A DNA stretch of 64,000 nt from Arachnia propionica. GTDB lineage: Bacteria > Actinomycetota > Actinomycetes > Propionibacteriales > Propionibacteriaceae. Of this stretch, positions 9,602 to 16,855 are shown one piece after another. The notes below the pieces were generated by a model, which saw only the letters and a program-made list of their open reading frames with translations, did not search any database and had not been told where the DNA came from. Within the stretch, counting starts at the first letter, position 1; each line of letters opens with the position of its first letter. Location: positions 558,001 through 622,000 of the forward strand of contig NZ_CP146373.1 in assembly GCF_037055325.1 (NCBI RefSeq), written 5' to 3'. Made by a program: the position numbers and the translations under genes.

Positions 9602-9895
9602 TCACTCCCGGAAGTAGAATGCTTCTCGGGTGCAGGCGGCGCCATCGGCATCTTCGAGGGTTCTACCACTGGCTTCAGCCATTTCGAGAGCGTCTTGGAG
9701 AGTCAACGCGGCATTTCTCCTAACAACCGTTCTCCGCATCGAATCGTGGAGCAGAGCGAAGTGGATGGTTCCGGTTAGTTTCTCGAAGGTCAGGATGGAC
9801 CGTGTAAGTACGTCCAGAAATCCCCCTACTACAACAGATCACGCCCGACATCGAATGCCCATGTCTCTGAGCAAGGGCATGGCCAGCAGGGCCAT
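9602..9895 (-). pseudogene. Possible degraded coding sequence with an in-frame TGA
   Basis: Read on the minus strand from ATG 9895, one frame gives 18 codons, a TGA (9839-9841), then 78 open codons to a stop at 9602. The later part looks protein-like (FLDVLTRSILTFEKLTGTIH, TLQDALEMAEASGRTLED) but has no upstream start codon except an internal ATG at about 9745. I recognise no family. It may be a remnant of a small gene, or chance. Confidence 0.25.
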
Positions 9896-9963
9896 CCCCG
9901 ATGATGATGCAGCTGTCCATCCCGGCGATTCTTTCGGTGACGATCATTGCCCGGCGAGAAGAT

Positions 9964-10003
9964 CGCCTGTTCGCGGGATTCTCGAGAACCCCACGAACAG
10001 GCG
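9964..10003 (-). terminator. 40-base near-perfect palindrome after the sugC gene
   Basis: Arms beginning CGCCTGTTCG and ending CGAACAGGCG pair over 20 positions with two mismatches around the centre TTCTCGAGAA. It lies 19 bases after the sugC stop codon, where a terminator of the lpqY-sugABC operon is expected. The T-tract after it is weak. Confidence 0.6.
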
Positions 10004-10022
10004 CCACATACCGTTTCTGCGG

Positions 10023-11264
10023 CTAGCTGTCTTGACCCTTGGCCCGCTCCAGTGCCCGTTTCCTGGCCGTTTCGGAACGCTCAGCGATGCGCTGGGCGTT
10101 CTGCTCATCCCGGGTCAAGTTGCGACCAGATTCGGGATCGAAGACCATCATGTTCTCCGGCATGAAGTAGAGCCGAGCCTCTTCACCCTCCAGGATCTGG
10201 GATCTGGGATCGAGGTTGACGACGAACTGGGTGCGCATACCCTCGCCATCGAGGTCCCGATCAAGTTCCTCCAGAGTGCTCTGCACTGAGGGATCGGACT
10301 GGAACGGGATGTAGGCGTACTGCTCGTTGCCGAGCCATTCGGTGACGTCGGCGACCGAGTTGAAGACCACTGCTCCGGCGGGAGGTGTAGCCACATCTGC
10401 GTCCTTGATGTGTTCGGGGCGCAACCCGACGATGACGACCTTCTTGCCGGCCAGGTCCTCACGGGCACCGTCGGGAATAGGAACGGTGGCCATGGGAAGT
10501 TCCAGATGATCCTCCTGGACTGTGGCAGGAAGGAAGTTCATCGGGGGCGACCCGATGAAACCCGCGACAAACAGGTTCGCCGGCTCCTCGTACAGTTCCC
10601 GAGGGGAGGCGCACTGCTGCAACACCCCTCGTTTCATCACCGCGACCCTGTCTCCCAGCGTCATGGCCTCAGTCTGATCGTGGGTGACGTAGATGGTGGT
10701 GATGCCCAGCCTGCGTTGCAGCCGGGAGATCTCCGTGCGCATCTGGCCACGCAGCTTGGCATCGAGGTTGCTCAACGGCTCATCAAAGAGGAACGCATCA
10801 GCCTCACGGACGATCGCACGTCCCATGGCGACACGCTGACGCTGTCCACCCGACAAGTTGGCGGGTTTGCGTTCCAGGTGCTCCGTCAGCTCCAGCATCT
10901 CGGCCGCCTGATCCACACGGCGACGGATCTCCTGTTCCGGGATCTTGTTTCGGTTGAGGCGCAACGGGAATGCGATGTTCTCCCGAACTGTCAGGTGCGG
11001 GTACAGAGCGTAGTTCTGGAAGACCATGGCAAGGTTGCGGTCCTTGGGAGCCAGATCGTTCACGGTTTTCCCGTCAATCAGCAGCTCCCCGGAGGTGATG
11101 TCCTCCAGCCCGACAACCATGCGCAGGGTCGTCGACTTACCGCACCCGGACGGACCGACGAAGATCATGAACTCGCCGTCAGCGATGTCCAGATTGATGT
11201 CTTTGACAGCCTTAAAACCGTCTCCGTACTCCTTGACGATGTTCTTGAGGGTGATTTGGGCCAT
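10023..11264 (-). CDS. sugC: ABC importer ATPase, SugC/UgpC/MsmK type
   Basis: 413 residues from ATG 11264, preceded by AAGGAG; the longer reading to 11348 is out of keeping with the family start MAQITLKN. ATP-hydrolysing subunit of a carbohydrate importer. Walker A GPSGCGKSTT (about residues 37-46), Q-loop, signature LSGGQRQRVAMGRAI, Walker B AFLFDEPLSNLDAKLR, then the C-terminal OB/regulatory region typical of MalK-like proteins (ASPRELYEEPANLFVAGFIG, VIVGLRPEHI). It is last in the operon lpqY-sugA-sugB-sugC. MalK/MsiK-type ATPases often serve several importers, which matters because the alpha-galactoside importer at 29-32 kb has none. Confidence 0.92.
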   Translation of the reverse strand: MAQITLKNIVKEYGDGFKAVKDINLDIADGEFMIFVGPSGCGKSTTLRMVVGLEDITSGELLIDGKTVNDLAPKDRNLAMVFQNYALYPHLTVRENIAFPLRLNRNKIPEQEIRRRVDQAAEMLELTEHLERKPANLSGGQRQRVAMGRAIVREADAFLFDEPLSNLDAKLRGQMRTEISRLQRRLGITTIYVTHDQTEAMTLGDRVAVMKRGVLQQCASPRELYEEPANLFVAGFIGSPPMNFLPATVQEDHLELPMATVPIPDGAREDLAGKKVVIVGLRPEHIKDADVATPPAGAVVFNSVADVTEWLGNEQYAYIPFQSDPSVQSTLEELDRDLDGEGMRTQFVVNLDPRSQILEGEEARLYFMPENMMVFDPESGRNLTRDEQNAQRIAERSETARKRALERAKGQDS

Positions 11265-11286
11265 AACTTTCTGCTCCTTGTCGGGG

Positions 11287-12129
11287 TCAGCCCTTGACTG
11301 CGCCAGAGGTGAGGCCGGAGACAATCCGGCGCTGGAAGATGAGGACAAGCACGACCACGGGAACCGTCACGACGACACCCGCAGCACAGATAGCACCGGT
11401 GGGCGACTCGAACTGGCTGGCGCCAGTGAAGAAGGCCAGCGCCGCCGGAACGGTGCGTGCCTTGTCGCTGGTGAGCGAGATCGCGAAGACGAAATCGTTC
11501 CATGCCGTGAAGAACACGATGATCGCGGTGGTAAAAACTCCGGGCGCAGCCAAGGGCACGATCACCTTGCGGAACGCCTCCCAACTGGTCGCGCCATCAA
11601 CTTGGGCTGCTTGTTCCATCTCCCAGGGAATCTGCTGGAAGAAGGCGGACAGGGTCCAGATCGACAGCGGCAATGTCAGCACCAGGTAGGGCAGGATCAA
11701 TCCTGGGATGGTGTCGAACAGGTGGATCTGGCGCCACAGATCGAACAGCGGAGTGACCAGCGAGATCACAGGGAAGAACGAAACCGTGAGCGCGGTACCG
11801 AGGATGAGCCGCTTGCCAGGGAAATCGAGCCTGGCGATGGCGTAGGCGCAGAAGGTTGCGAGAATTACTGCGATAAGCGTCGCGACAAGCGTCACCAGAA
11901 TCGAATTGAGCAAGGCGGGAAGGAACAGGTCCTTCGCTCCCCCGGTGAAGATCAGCTCGTAGTTCTCGAGGGTGGGGTGCACGGCCCAGAAATTGCCGTC
12001 GGCACGGTCTGCACTCGGTTTGAGCGACAGGTTGACGATCCAGATCAGCGGGATGATCGTGTAGACGATGATCGCCACGGTTGCGACGATCTGCCAGAAC
12101 TTCTGGCCAGCGGTGAGTTCACGAGTCAT
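11287..12129 (-). CDS. sugB: Sugar ABC transporter permease, SugB/MalG type
   Basis: 280 residues with six expected membrane helices, the first at about residues 11-31. Cytoplasmic membrane subunit of the importer. The coupling EAA loop is visible as EQAAQVDGATSWEAFRK. It forms the pore with SugA, which ends 6 bases upstream, and is followed after 22 bases by the ATPase gene. Inferred substrate is trehalose, because the binding protein of this operon resembles LpqY. Confidence 0.9.
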   Translation of the reverse strand: MTRELTAGQKFWQIVATVAIIVYTIIPLIWIVNLSLKPSADRADGNFWAVHPTLENYELIFTGGAKDLFLPALLNSILVTLVATLIAVILATFCAYAIARLDFPGKRLILGTALTVSFFPVISLVTPLFDLWRQIHLFDTIPGLILPYLVLTLPLSIWTLSAFFQQIPWEMEQAAQVDGATSWEAFRKVIVPLAAPGVFTTAIIVFFTAWNDFVFAISLTSDKARTVPAALAFFTGASQFESPTGAICAAGVVVTVPVVVLVLIFQRRIVSGLTSGAVKG

Positions 12130-12135
12130 GTCCGC

Positions 12136-13062
12136 TCACCTCCTTCCCCGGGCGAGGTCCACACGGAAGCCCTTGACGAAGATCACTGCGATGATGACCA
12201 CGCACAGGAACAGCAGCACCGATACGGCAGAGCCGAGACCCACCTCCGTGCGCGAGATGGTCTGGTTGTAGGCGACCAATGACAACGAGGCCGTATCGTG
12301 GCTGCCCGCGGTCATGATGAAGATGTTGTCAAAAATGCGGAAGGCGTCAAGGGTGCGGAACAACAGCGCGACCATGATTGCCGACTTCATATTGGGCAAC
12401 ACGACACGCCGCATCCGCTCACCCCACGTGGCCCCATCAACGATCGCGGCCTCCTCCATGGCCGAATCGATCTGGGTGAGACCCGCCAGCAGCAGCAGGG
12501 ACATGAAGGGGGTGGTCTTCCAGATCTCGGAGACACAGATCGGGACCATGGAGGTCCAGAACCCACCAAACCAGTTGAAATCCTTGGGGAATGCCCCAAA
12601 GCTCAGGCTGTGCAGCAGGGGATCGACGAATCCAGTGTCAGTGGCAAAGGCGTAGAACCAGGAGAACGCCGAGACCACGGTGATGATCGAGTACGGGATC
12701 AGCACCACGGTGCGAAGCAACCCACGACCCAGGATGATCTTGGCCATCGCCAAGGCGATCAGGAAACCGAGGACGAGCTCCACCACCACCGTGACGATAG
12801 TGATGAACGCAGTGGTACCGAAGGCCTGCCACCAGAGCGGGTCGCGCAGGATGATCAGGTAGTTCTCCAGGAACACGAACCTCTGCCCACCGGGATCGGT
12901 GAGACGATGTTTGAACAGGGAACTGTAGACGGCCTGGAGGATCGGGTAGAAGGTCACCAGCACCATGATCACGAAGGCAGGGCCTGCAAGTTTCCAACCG
13001 AGCCTGCGTTCCTCCTTGGCGCGATCCGATACGTGCGACCCGCCGGAACTGGACTTGCTCAC
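12136..13062 (-). CDS. sugA: Sugar ABC transporter permease, SugA/MalF type
   Basis: 308 residues; GTG start at 13062 overlaps the stop of the binding-protein gene by four bases (GTGA), implying coupled translation. After a short charged cytoplasmic N-terminus (KEERRLGWK) it has six predicted membrane helices. The EAA coupling motif reads EEAAIVDGATWGERMRR. Partner of SugB in the membrane channel. Confidence 0.9.
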   Translation of the reverse strand: MSKSSSGGSHVSDRAKEERRLGWKLAGPAFVIMVLVTFYPILQAVYSSLFKHRLTDPGGQRFVFLENYLIILRDPLWWQAFGTTAFITIVTVVVELVLGFLIALAMAKIILGRGLLRTVVLIPYSIITVVSAFSWFYAFATDTGFVDPLLHSLSFGAFPKDFNWFGGFWTSMVPICVSEIWKTTPFMSLLLLAGLTQIDSAMEEAAIVDGATWGERMRRVVLPNMKSAIMVALLFRTLDAFRIFDNIFIMTAGSHDTASLSLVAYNQTISRTEVGLGSAVSVLLFLCVVIIAVIFVKGFRVDLARGRR

Positions 13063-14360
13063 AGCAATGCCTCCCCCTTGAGAACCTTCATGATCAGATC
13101 AGTGGACTGCTTTGGTGTGGTCGCTGGATCCACTGATTCAGGCGGCGACCACGTTCGCTGGACCGCCGTCGACAGATCCCCGTAGTAGGCGGTGCGGGGA
13201 CGCTGGACCGCGGCTTCAAGCGATTCTCTAATGGCATCGGCCATCGGGAACTGTTCACGGATCTTGGCATCCCCGAAGACCGCGGCCCTGGAGGCCGGGT
13301 TACCAGTGCCCAGCATGTAGTCCTTCTGGTGCTCCTCGCTGGTGATGCACTTGATCGCCTTCCAGGCCATGTCCTGCTTCTGAGAGGCCGAGTTCACCCC
13401 GAGCTCGATCCCACCGAACGGCGGCGCGGACTCCTTGTCCGCATCCACCCGGGGATAGGTGGTCCAGGCGACGTCATCGATGAAGGAGACACCGTTCGCC
13501 TTCATCGCCGCGTAGACGTAGGGCCAGTTCAGCATGAATCCCGAGCTGTCCTCGGCCTGGAACATGTTGAGCGACATGGTCTCATCCATCGATGACATCG
13601 CGGGTCCGACAACTCCGGAATGGGAGAGCTTCGAAATAACAGTTGCTGCCCGCTGACCAGCTGGGGTATCGAACCCCAGCTTGGTGTCCTCAGCAGCGGC
13701 TCCCTCGTTCTCGACGATCTTCCCTCCAGCTCCTGCGACCAGCGCATTGACCAGAACGGTGTATCCCTCGTAACGCTTTCCCTGCACCGCGATGTCCTTG
13801 CCGGTCGCCTTGGCAGCCTCCATCAGTTGCTCGAAGGTGACGGGCTGTGTCATGTCGAGACCGGCCTGCTGCGCCACAGATTTCCGATACCACAGCAGCT
13901 GAGTGTTGGCCCAGAATGGCGCAGCGACCAGCTTGCCTTTCCAGTTGGATGCGTCCAATGAGCCCTTCACCCGGTCTGCGGTGAAGTCTTGTGCGTACTG
14001 CTCCGGGACATCCACCAGATAGTTGGCCTCAGCGAATTCCGGTACAACCACTGGATCCAGGCTCATGATGTCGACCCCGGTATCACGGGCCGCCAGTCGC
14101 CGGATGAGCTGTTGCCGCTGGTCCGATGCGTCGTTGGGTAGTTGTTCCACCCTGATGGTGTACTCGCCGCCGGAGGCCGCGCTGCACTCGGCAGCTAGCT
14201 GCGCCTGCCCACCCCCGGTAGCGGAGGATCCACCGCCATCGGGGTTAATGAACCAAGTCAGCGTCGTCCCTCCCCCCGATCCTGACGAGCACGCCGCCAA
14301 GCCCGGTGCAATCAGAGCAGCGGTCGCCAGAAAAGCGACTGCCCTAGTTTTGAACCTCAT
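13059..14360 (-). CDS. lpqY: Trehalose-type ABC substrate-binding lipoprotein, LpqY-like
   Basis: 433 residues from ATG 14360, preceded by GAGGAG. The longer open frame to 14651 merely reads through the neighbouring tRNA-Asn gene. Signal peptide with lipobox GLAAC, lipidated Cys at position 24, so it is anchored outside the membrane. The mature part follows the mycobacterial LpqY pattern as I remember it: QRQQLIRRLAARDTGVDIMS, PEFAEANYLVDV, APFWANTQLLWYR, SGFMLNWPYVYAAM and GGIELGVN. LpqY-SugABC imports trehalose in mycobacteria; the same substrate is likely but not proven here. First gene of its operon. Confidence 0.87.
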   Translation of the reverse strand: MRFKTRAVAFLATAALIAPGLAACSSGSGGGTTLTWFINPDGGGSSATGGGQAQLAAECSAASGGEYTIRVEQLPNDASDQRQQLIRRLAARDTGVDIMSLDPVVVPEFAEANYLVDVPEQYAQDFTADRVKGSLDASNWKGKLVAAPFWANTQLLWYRKSVAQQAGLDMTQPVTFEQLMEAAKATGKDIAVQGKRYEGYTVLVNALVAGAGGKIVENEGAAAEDTKLGFDTPAGQRAATVISKLSHSGVVGPAMSSMDETMSLNMFQAEDSSGFMLNWPYVYAAMKANGVSFIDDVAWTTYPRVDADKESAPPFGGIELGVNSASQKQDMAWKAIKCITSEEHQKDYMLGTGNPASRAAVFGDAKIREQFPMADAIRESLEAAVQRPRTAYYGDLSTAVQRTWSPPESVDPATTPKQSTDLIMKVLKGEALL

Positions 14361-14557
14361 CGTTCTCCTCACGAACTGCAAAGTTCTCTCTGCCTTGAAA
14401 CTGCGTGTTCTCGCCACCCTAGAGGAAATCCAGGTCATGTGGGGGAAAATCCAAGTTTTGGCACGTCCGCTCGTGCTCGGCTTCTGGATCACACGCGACA
14501 CTCGAAACGACGAACGCCCCGCCTGGTGATGTCCCACCCAGACGAGGCGCAGAAAAG

Positions 14558-14630
14558 CTCCCCGGACTGGACTCGAACCAGTAACCCTTCGATTAACAGT
14601 CGAATGCTCTGCCAATTGAGCTACCAGGGA
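14558..14630 (-). tRNA. tRNA-Asn (GTT)
   Basis: A 73-base cloverleaf on the minus strand. Acceptor arms TCCCTGG and CCGGGGA pair (one G-T), D-arm TAGCTCAATTGGCAGAGCA, anticodon loop CTGTTAA with GTT, T-arm ACTGG-TTCGAGT-CCAGT, discriminator G. CCA is not encoded. Confidence 0.96.
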
Positions 14631-14654
14631 TCGTCGCGGCCTACTGGCCACGCG

Positions 14655-14675
14655 GAGAGACTCTAGCAGTCTCTC
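14655..14675 (-). terminator. Hairpin after the histidine-phosphatase gene
   Basis: An 8-bp perfect stem (GAGAGACT, loop CTAGC, AGTCTCTC) lies 15 bases past the phosphatase stop and 25 bases before the tRNA-Asn 5' end on the same strand. A terminator separating the two transcription units is the simplest reading. Confidence 0.55.
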
Positions 14676-14689
14676 TCCGGGAACGCCAA

Positions 14690-15415
14690 TCAGCTCGGTT
14701 GAAGCATGATGGAGCTCTCCACTCCCGCCAGAACAAGGTGATCGACGCGGTTGAAACAGCGCAGCTCTGTGTCATCACCGGGAAACAAGCGAAACCACGA
14801 AACCGAGGTGTTGTCGAGAGCGAACCAGCTCGAGGTCTCCCCCATGATCTGGCCGGATCGCCGAGACAGCTCGGAGGGACAGAACAGGGCGGTGGCGAGC
14901 AAGGAACCGATGGCACCGTGGCTGACGAGCGCCACACAATCGTCAGGACCGAAGTCCTTGCGCAACCACGTCGCCAGCCGCATGGCACGTTCGATCGCCT
15001 GATCACGGGTCTCGAACGGCCCTTTCCACCAGCCCTCCTCCGTCACGTCGTCCGGAAGCAGGATCCGGGGTGAGACTTTCTGGAGCACCGATCGGGGCGA
15101 CCCCGGATGGTGGCGGTGATCCATGATCAGGCCGGTGAACGGTCCGCTGCGCTCCATCAGGTCTGCTCTGACCATCACGTCCACGCCGAGGCTCTCCGCC
15201 ACAGGGGCCGCGGTTTCCAAGGCCCGCATGAAAGGCGAGGAGAACACGTGAGTCGGGCGCGGAGTGAATCCCGGAAACCAGTCGGCCAGGGCCCTGGCCT
15301 GAGTTCGTCCGAGTTCAGTCAAGCCAGGGTCGGGAACTCTGAGCGTCTCGTCGCGTTTTTCGGCCCAGGTCTTGTTGTTGGTGGATTCGGCGTGCCTGAT
15401 AAAGATGATGTCCAC
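14690..15415 (-). CDS. Histidine phosphatase (phosphoglycerate-mutase-like) family protein
   Basis: 241 residues; GTG start at 15415. The catalytic RHAES motif lies at residues 7-11 and the second His is in LVSHGAIGSLL. The branch also shows LTELGRTQARAL and VFSSPFMRALETA, both typical of the superfamily. Cytoplasmic phosphomonoesterase or mutase of unknown substrate. It follows the small hypothetical gene after 17 bases, so the two are probably cotranscribed. The ribosome site is weak. Confidence 0.88.
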   Translation of the reverse strand: MDIIFIRHAESTNNKTWAEKRDETLRVPDPGLTELGRTQARALADWFPGFTPRPTHVFSSPFMRALETAAPVAESLGVDVMVRADLMERSGPFTGLIMDHRHHPGSPRSVLQKVSPRILLPDDVTEEGWWKGPFETRDQAIERAMRLATWLRKDFGPDDCVALVSHGAIGSLLATALFCPSELSRRSGQIMGETSSWFALDNTSVSWFRLFPGDDTELRCFNRVDHLVLAGVESSIMLQPS

Positions 15416-15432
15416 GGGGAAGAACTTATCGT

Positions 15433-15921
15433 TCAGAGCCCGTATTCGGATCGCAGCCGGTCGGTCTCGGCCACCACAAAGGCCGCCGTCCTGGGGTCCT
15501 CCAGGCTGGCCTCACCGCTGGCGCTGGCCAGCCAGGTCACGCCCCCGTCCAGAAGGTTACGACGGGCGATGATCTGCACAGCCCCGCGCGGCAGGTCGTG
15601 ATTGACGGTCATCACCGTCGATGCGAGCACCCGCTCCCGGAAGATTGACAACAGCTCGCCCGGAGAGTCGAGCACACATTCGTGGCGTTCCCCACCAGCT
15701 TCCCAGAACAGCACGGAGTCCTCTTCCTGCCACCCCCCGTGCAGCACCTCATCCCATCCCCAGCCACGCCACCGGCCCTCGAGTCGCGCAACAAACATGC
15801 CCGTGGTGGCCACCACCACTCCCCCCGGCCCTTCAGCCCATCCGAGCTGGCGGCCTCGGGAGCCAGTCACCGCCTCCACCTCTGAGCGATGCGGCATGTG
15901 ACGACGCATTCGGTTCGGCAT
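15433..15921 (-). CDS. Conserved hypothetical protein
   Basis: 162 residues from ATG 15921; later ATG codons at 15909 and 15897 are also possible. I do not recognise a named family. It is rich in Trp and Gly (GRWRGWGWDEVLHGGWQEED), has no signal peptide or membrane helix, and ends with a regular Ala/Glu-rich segment (TAAFVVAETDRLRSEYGL). Its composition and length suggest a small soluble all-beta protein conserved in actinobacteria. It faces the divergent sigma-factor-like gene across 130 bases and precedes the phosphatase gene. Confidence 0.7.
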   Translation of the reverse strand: MPNRMRRHMPHRSEVEAVTGSRGRQLGWAEGPGGVVVATTGMFVARLEGRWRGWGWDEVLHGGWQEEDSVLFWEAGGERHECVLDSPGELLSIFRERVLASTVMTVNHDLPRGAVQIIARRNLLDGGVTWLASASGEASLEDPRTAAFVVAETDRLRSEYGL

Positions 15922-16051
15922 GCACCAATTGTGCCCACAAACAGGCGGAGTGTTTTCCCACGCGTCCCAGGTGTTGTCACTTTTTTCCTCGGTGTTGGCG
16001 ATCTGCCTGAGACACTGGACCCGCCCCTGACGCGATGGCAGCGTTCCGCAC

Positions 16052-16855
16052 ATGAACACCACAAAACTGGTTTTCTCGAGCCCATTGCTCAACGCTGAGG
16101 AAGAGAGGGAACTTGCCCGGAAAATCGAGGCAGGTGTCTACGCAACACATCTGGTCGTAACCGACGATCGACGCCACCCCCGCAGCGCACTGAAGCGCAT
16201 CATCGAGAACGGTTCCCACGCCCGGGAAACTCTCTTCCGAGCAAATCTCCGGCTCGTCATGAAACTCACAGGCAAAGCCGTGAAACGCACGGGCCTCCCC
16301 CTCGACGACCTGTTCCAGGAAGGATGCCTGGCGCTGGGAGAAGCCATTCAGCACTTCGACCACACACGTGGCACGCGTTTCAGTACGCTCGCTCACGAGT
16401 ACGTATCACGGGCTCTGGCGCGCTCCGCGTACACCCGATGCGGAAGCCTCGACCTAGTGAGACCCGTCAACGACGGTCGTCGCCCGATACTGTTCACGGA
16501 CCTGGATCAAGCGCCATCTCACCTGCTCTCCTGCGAAGGTGGATTTGACGCGGTGGAGCTCTCCTCCATGGATTTCCTAGACCTGCTGGGAGTGGGTGGA
16601 ACGGTGCTGAAGTTACGTTTCGGAATCGGAACCGCCTGCCGGACACGAAGCCAGACCGGAGCCGTGCTCGGGATGTCGGCGACGAGCGTCAAACGGCTTG
16701 AGGAACGCGCCCTAGCTGAGGCGCGTCAACTGTTGAACGCGGACCACTGCCGGATCGAGGTCATCAGGAGAAACTCTGTTCCAAGAGGTGTTTGCGGCGC
16801 AGCTCGAGCCCGGTCAGTTCCTCGAACATCGCCTCGTGCGATTCCGGTTCCTTGA
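16052..16855 (+). CDS. Divergent sigma-70 family protein with degenerate DNA-melting region
   Basis: 267 residues. The N-terminal third resembles regions 1.2-2.2 of principal/group 2 sigma factors: LLNAEEERELARKIEAGVYA, then FRANLRLVMKLTGKA and LPLDDLFQEGCLALGEAIQHFD. Region 2.3-2.4, normally FSTYATWWIRQAI, reads FSTLAHEYVSRALARSA, so the DNA-melting tryptophans are gone. Region 3 is short or absent. A region 4-like end remains (VLKLRFGIG, GAVLGMSATSVKRLEERALAEAR). The last 92 bases overlap the end of dnaG on the other strand. It may be a specialised sigma factor, an anti-RNA-polymerase decoy, or a decaying gene. Start ATG 16052 has no clear ribosome site. Confidence 0.75.
   Translation: MNTTKLVFSSPLLNAEEERELARKIEAGVYATHLVVTDDRRHPRSALKRIIENGSHARETLFRANLRLVMKLTGKAVKRTGLPLDDLFQEGCLALGEAIQHFDHTRGTRFSTLAHEYVSRALARSAYTRCGSLDLVRPVNDGRRPILFTDLDQAPSHLLSCEGGFDAVELSSMDFLDLLGVGGTVLKLRFGIGTACRTRSQTGAVLGMSATSVKRLEERALAEARQLLNADHCRIEVIRRNSVPRGVCGAARARSVPRTSPRAIPVP

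Larger units (their letters stand above)
9411..10022. other. 0.6-kb region without a convincing gene
   Basis: Between the surface-protein start and the sugC stop no reading frame on either strand has both a good start and recognisable protein features. It holds a leader hairpin near the surface gene (9444-9464), a possible coding relic (9602-9895, minus) and a long palindrome near sugC (9964-10003). It presumably contains the surface-gene promoter, which I could not pin down. Confidence 0.7.

Noticed and set aside
9839-9841. In-frame TGA read as selenocysteine
   Set aside because: No selenocysteine insertion hairpin or selenoprotein family is visible; a stop in a relic is simpler.
9720-10007. 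Minus-strand ORF with a Rossmann-like IIIGDGPAG stretch
   Set aside because: The rest shows no flavoprotein features, the ORF covers the palindromic terminator, and a neighbouring frame looks more protein-like.
14361-14651. N-terminal extension of the LpqY-like protein
   Set aside because: It translates the tRNA-Asn gene (LVAQLAEHSTVNRRVTGSS); the signal peptide begins only at ATG 14360.
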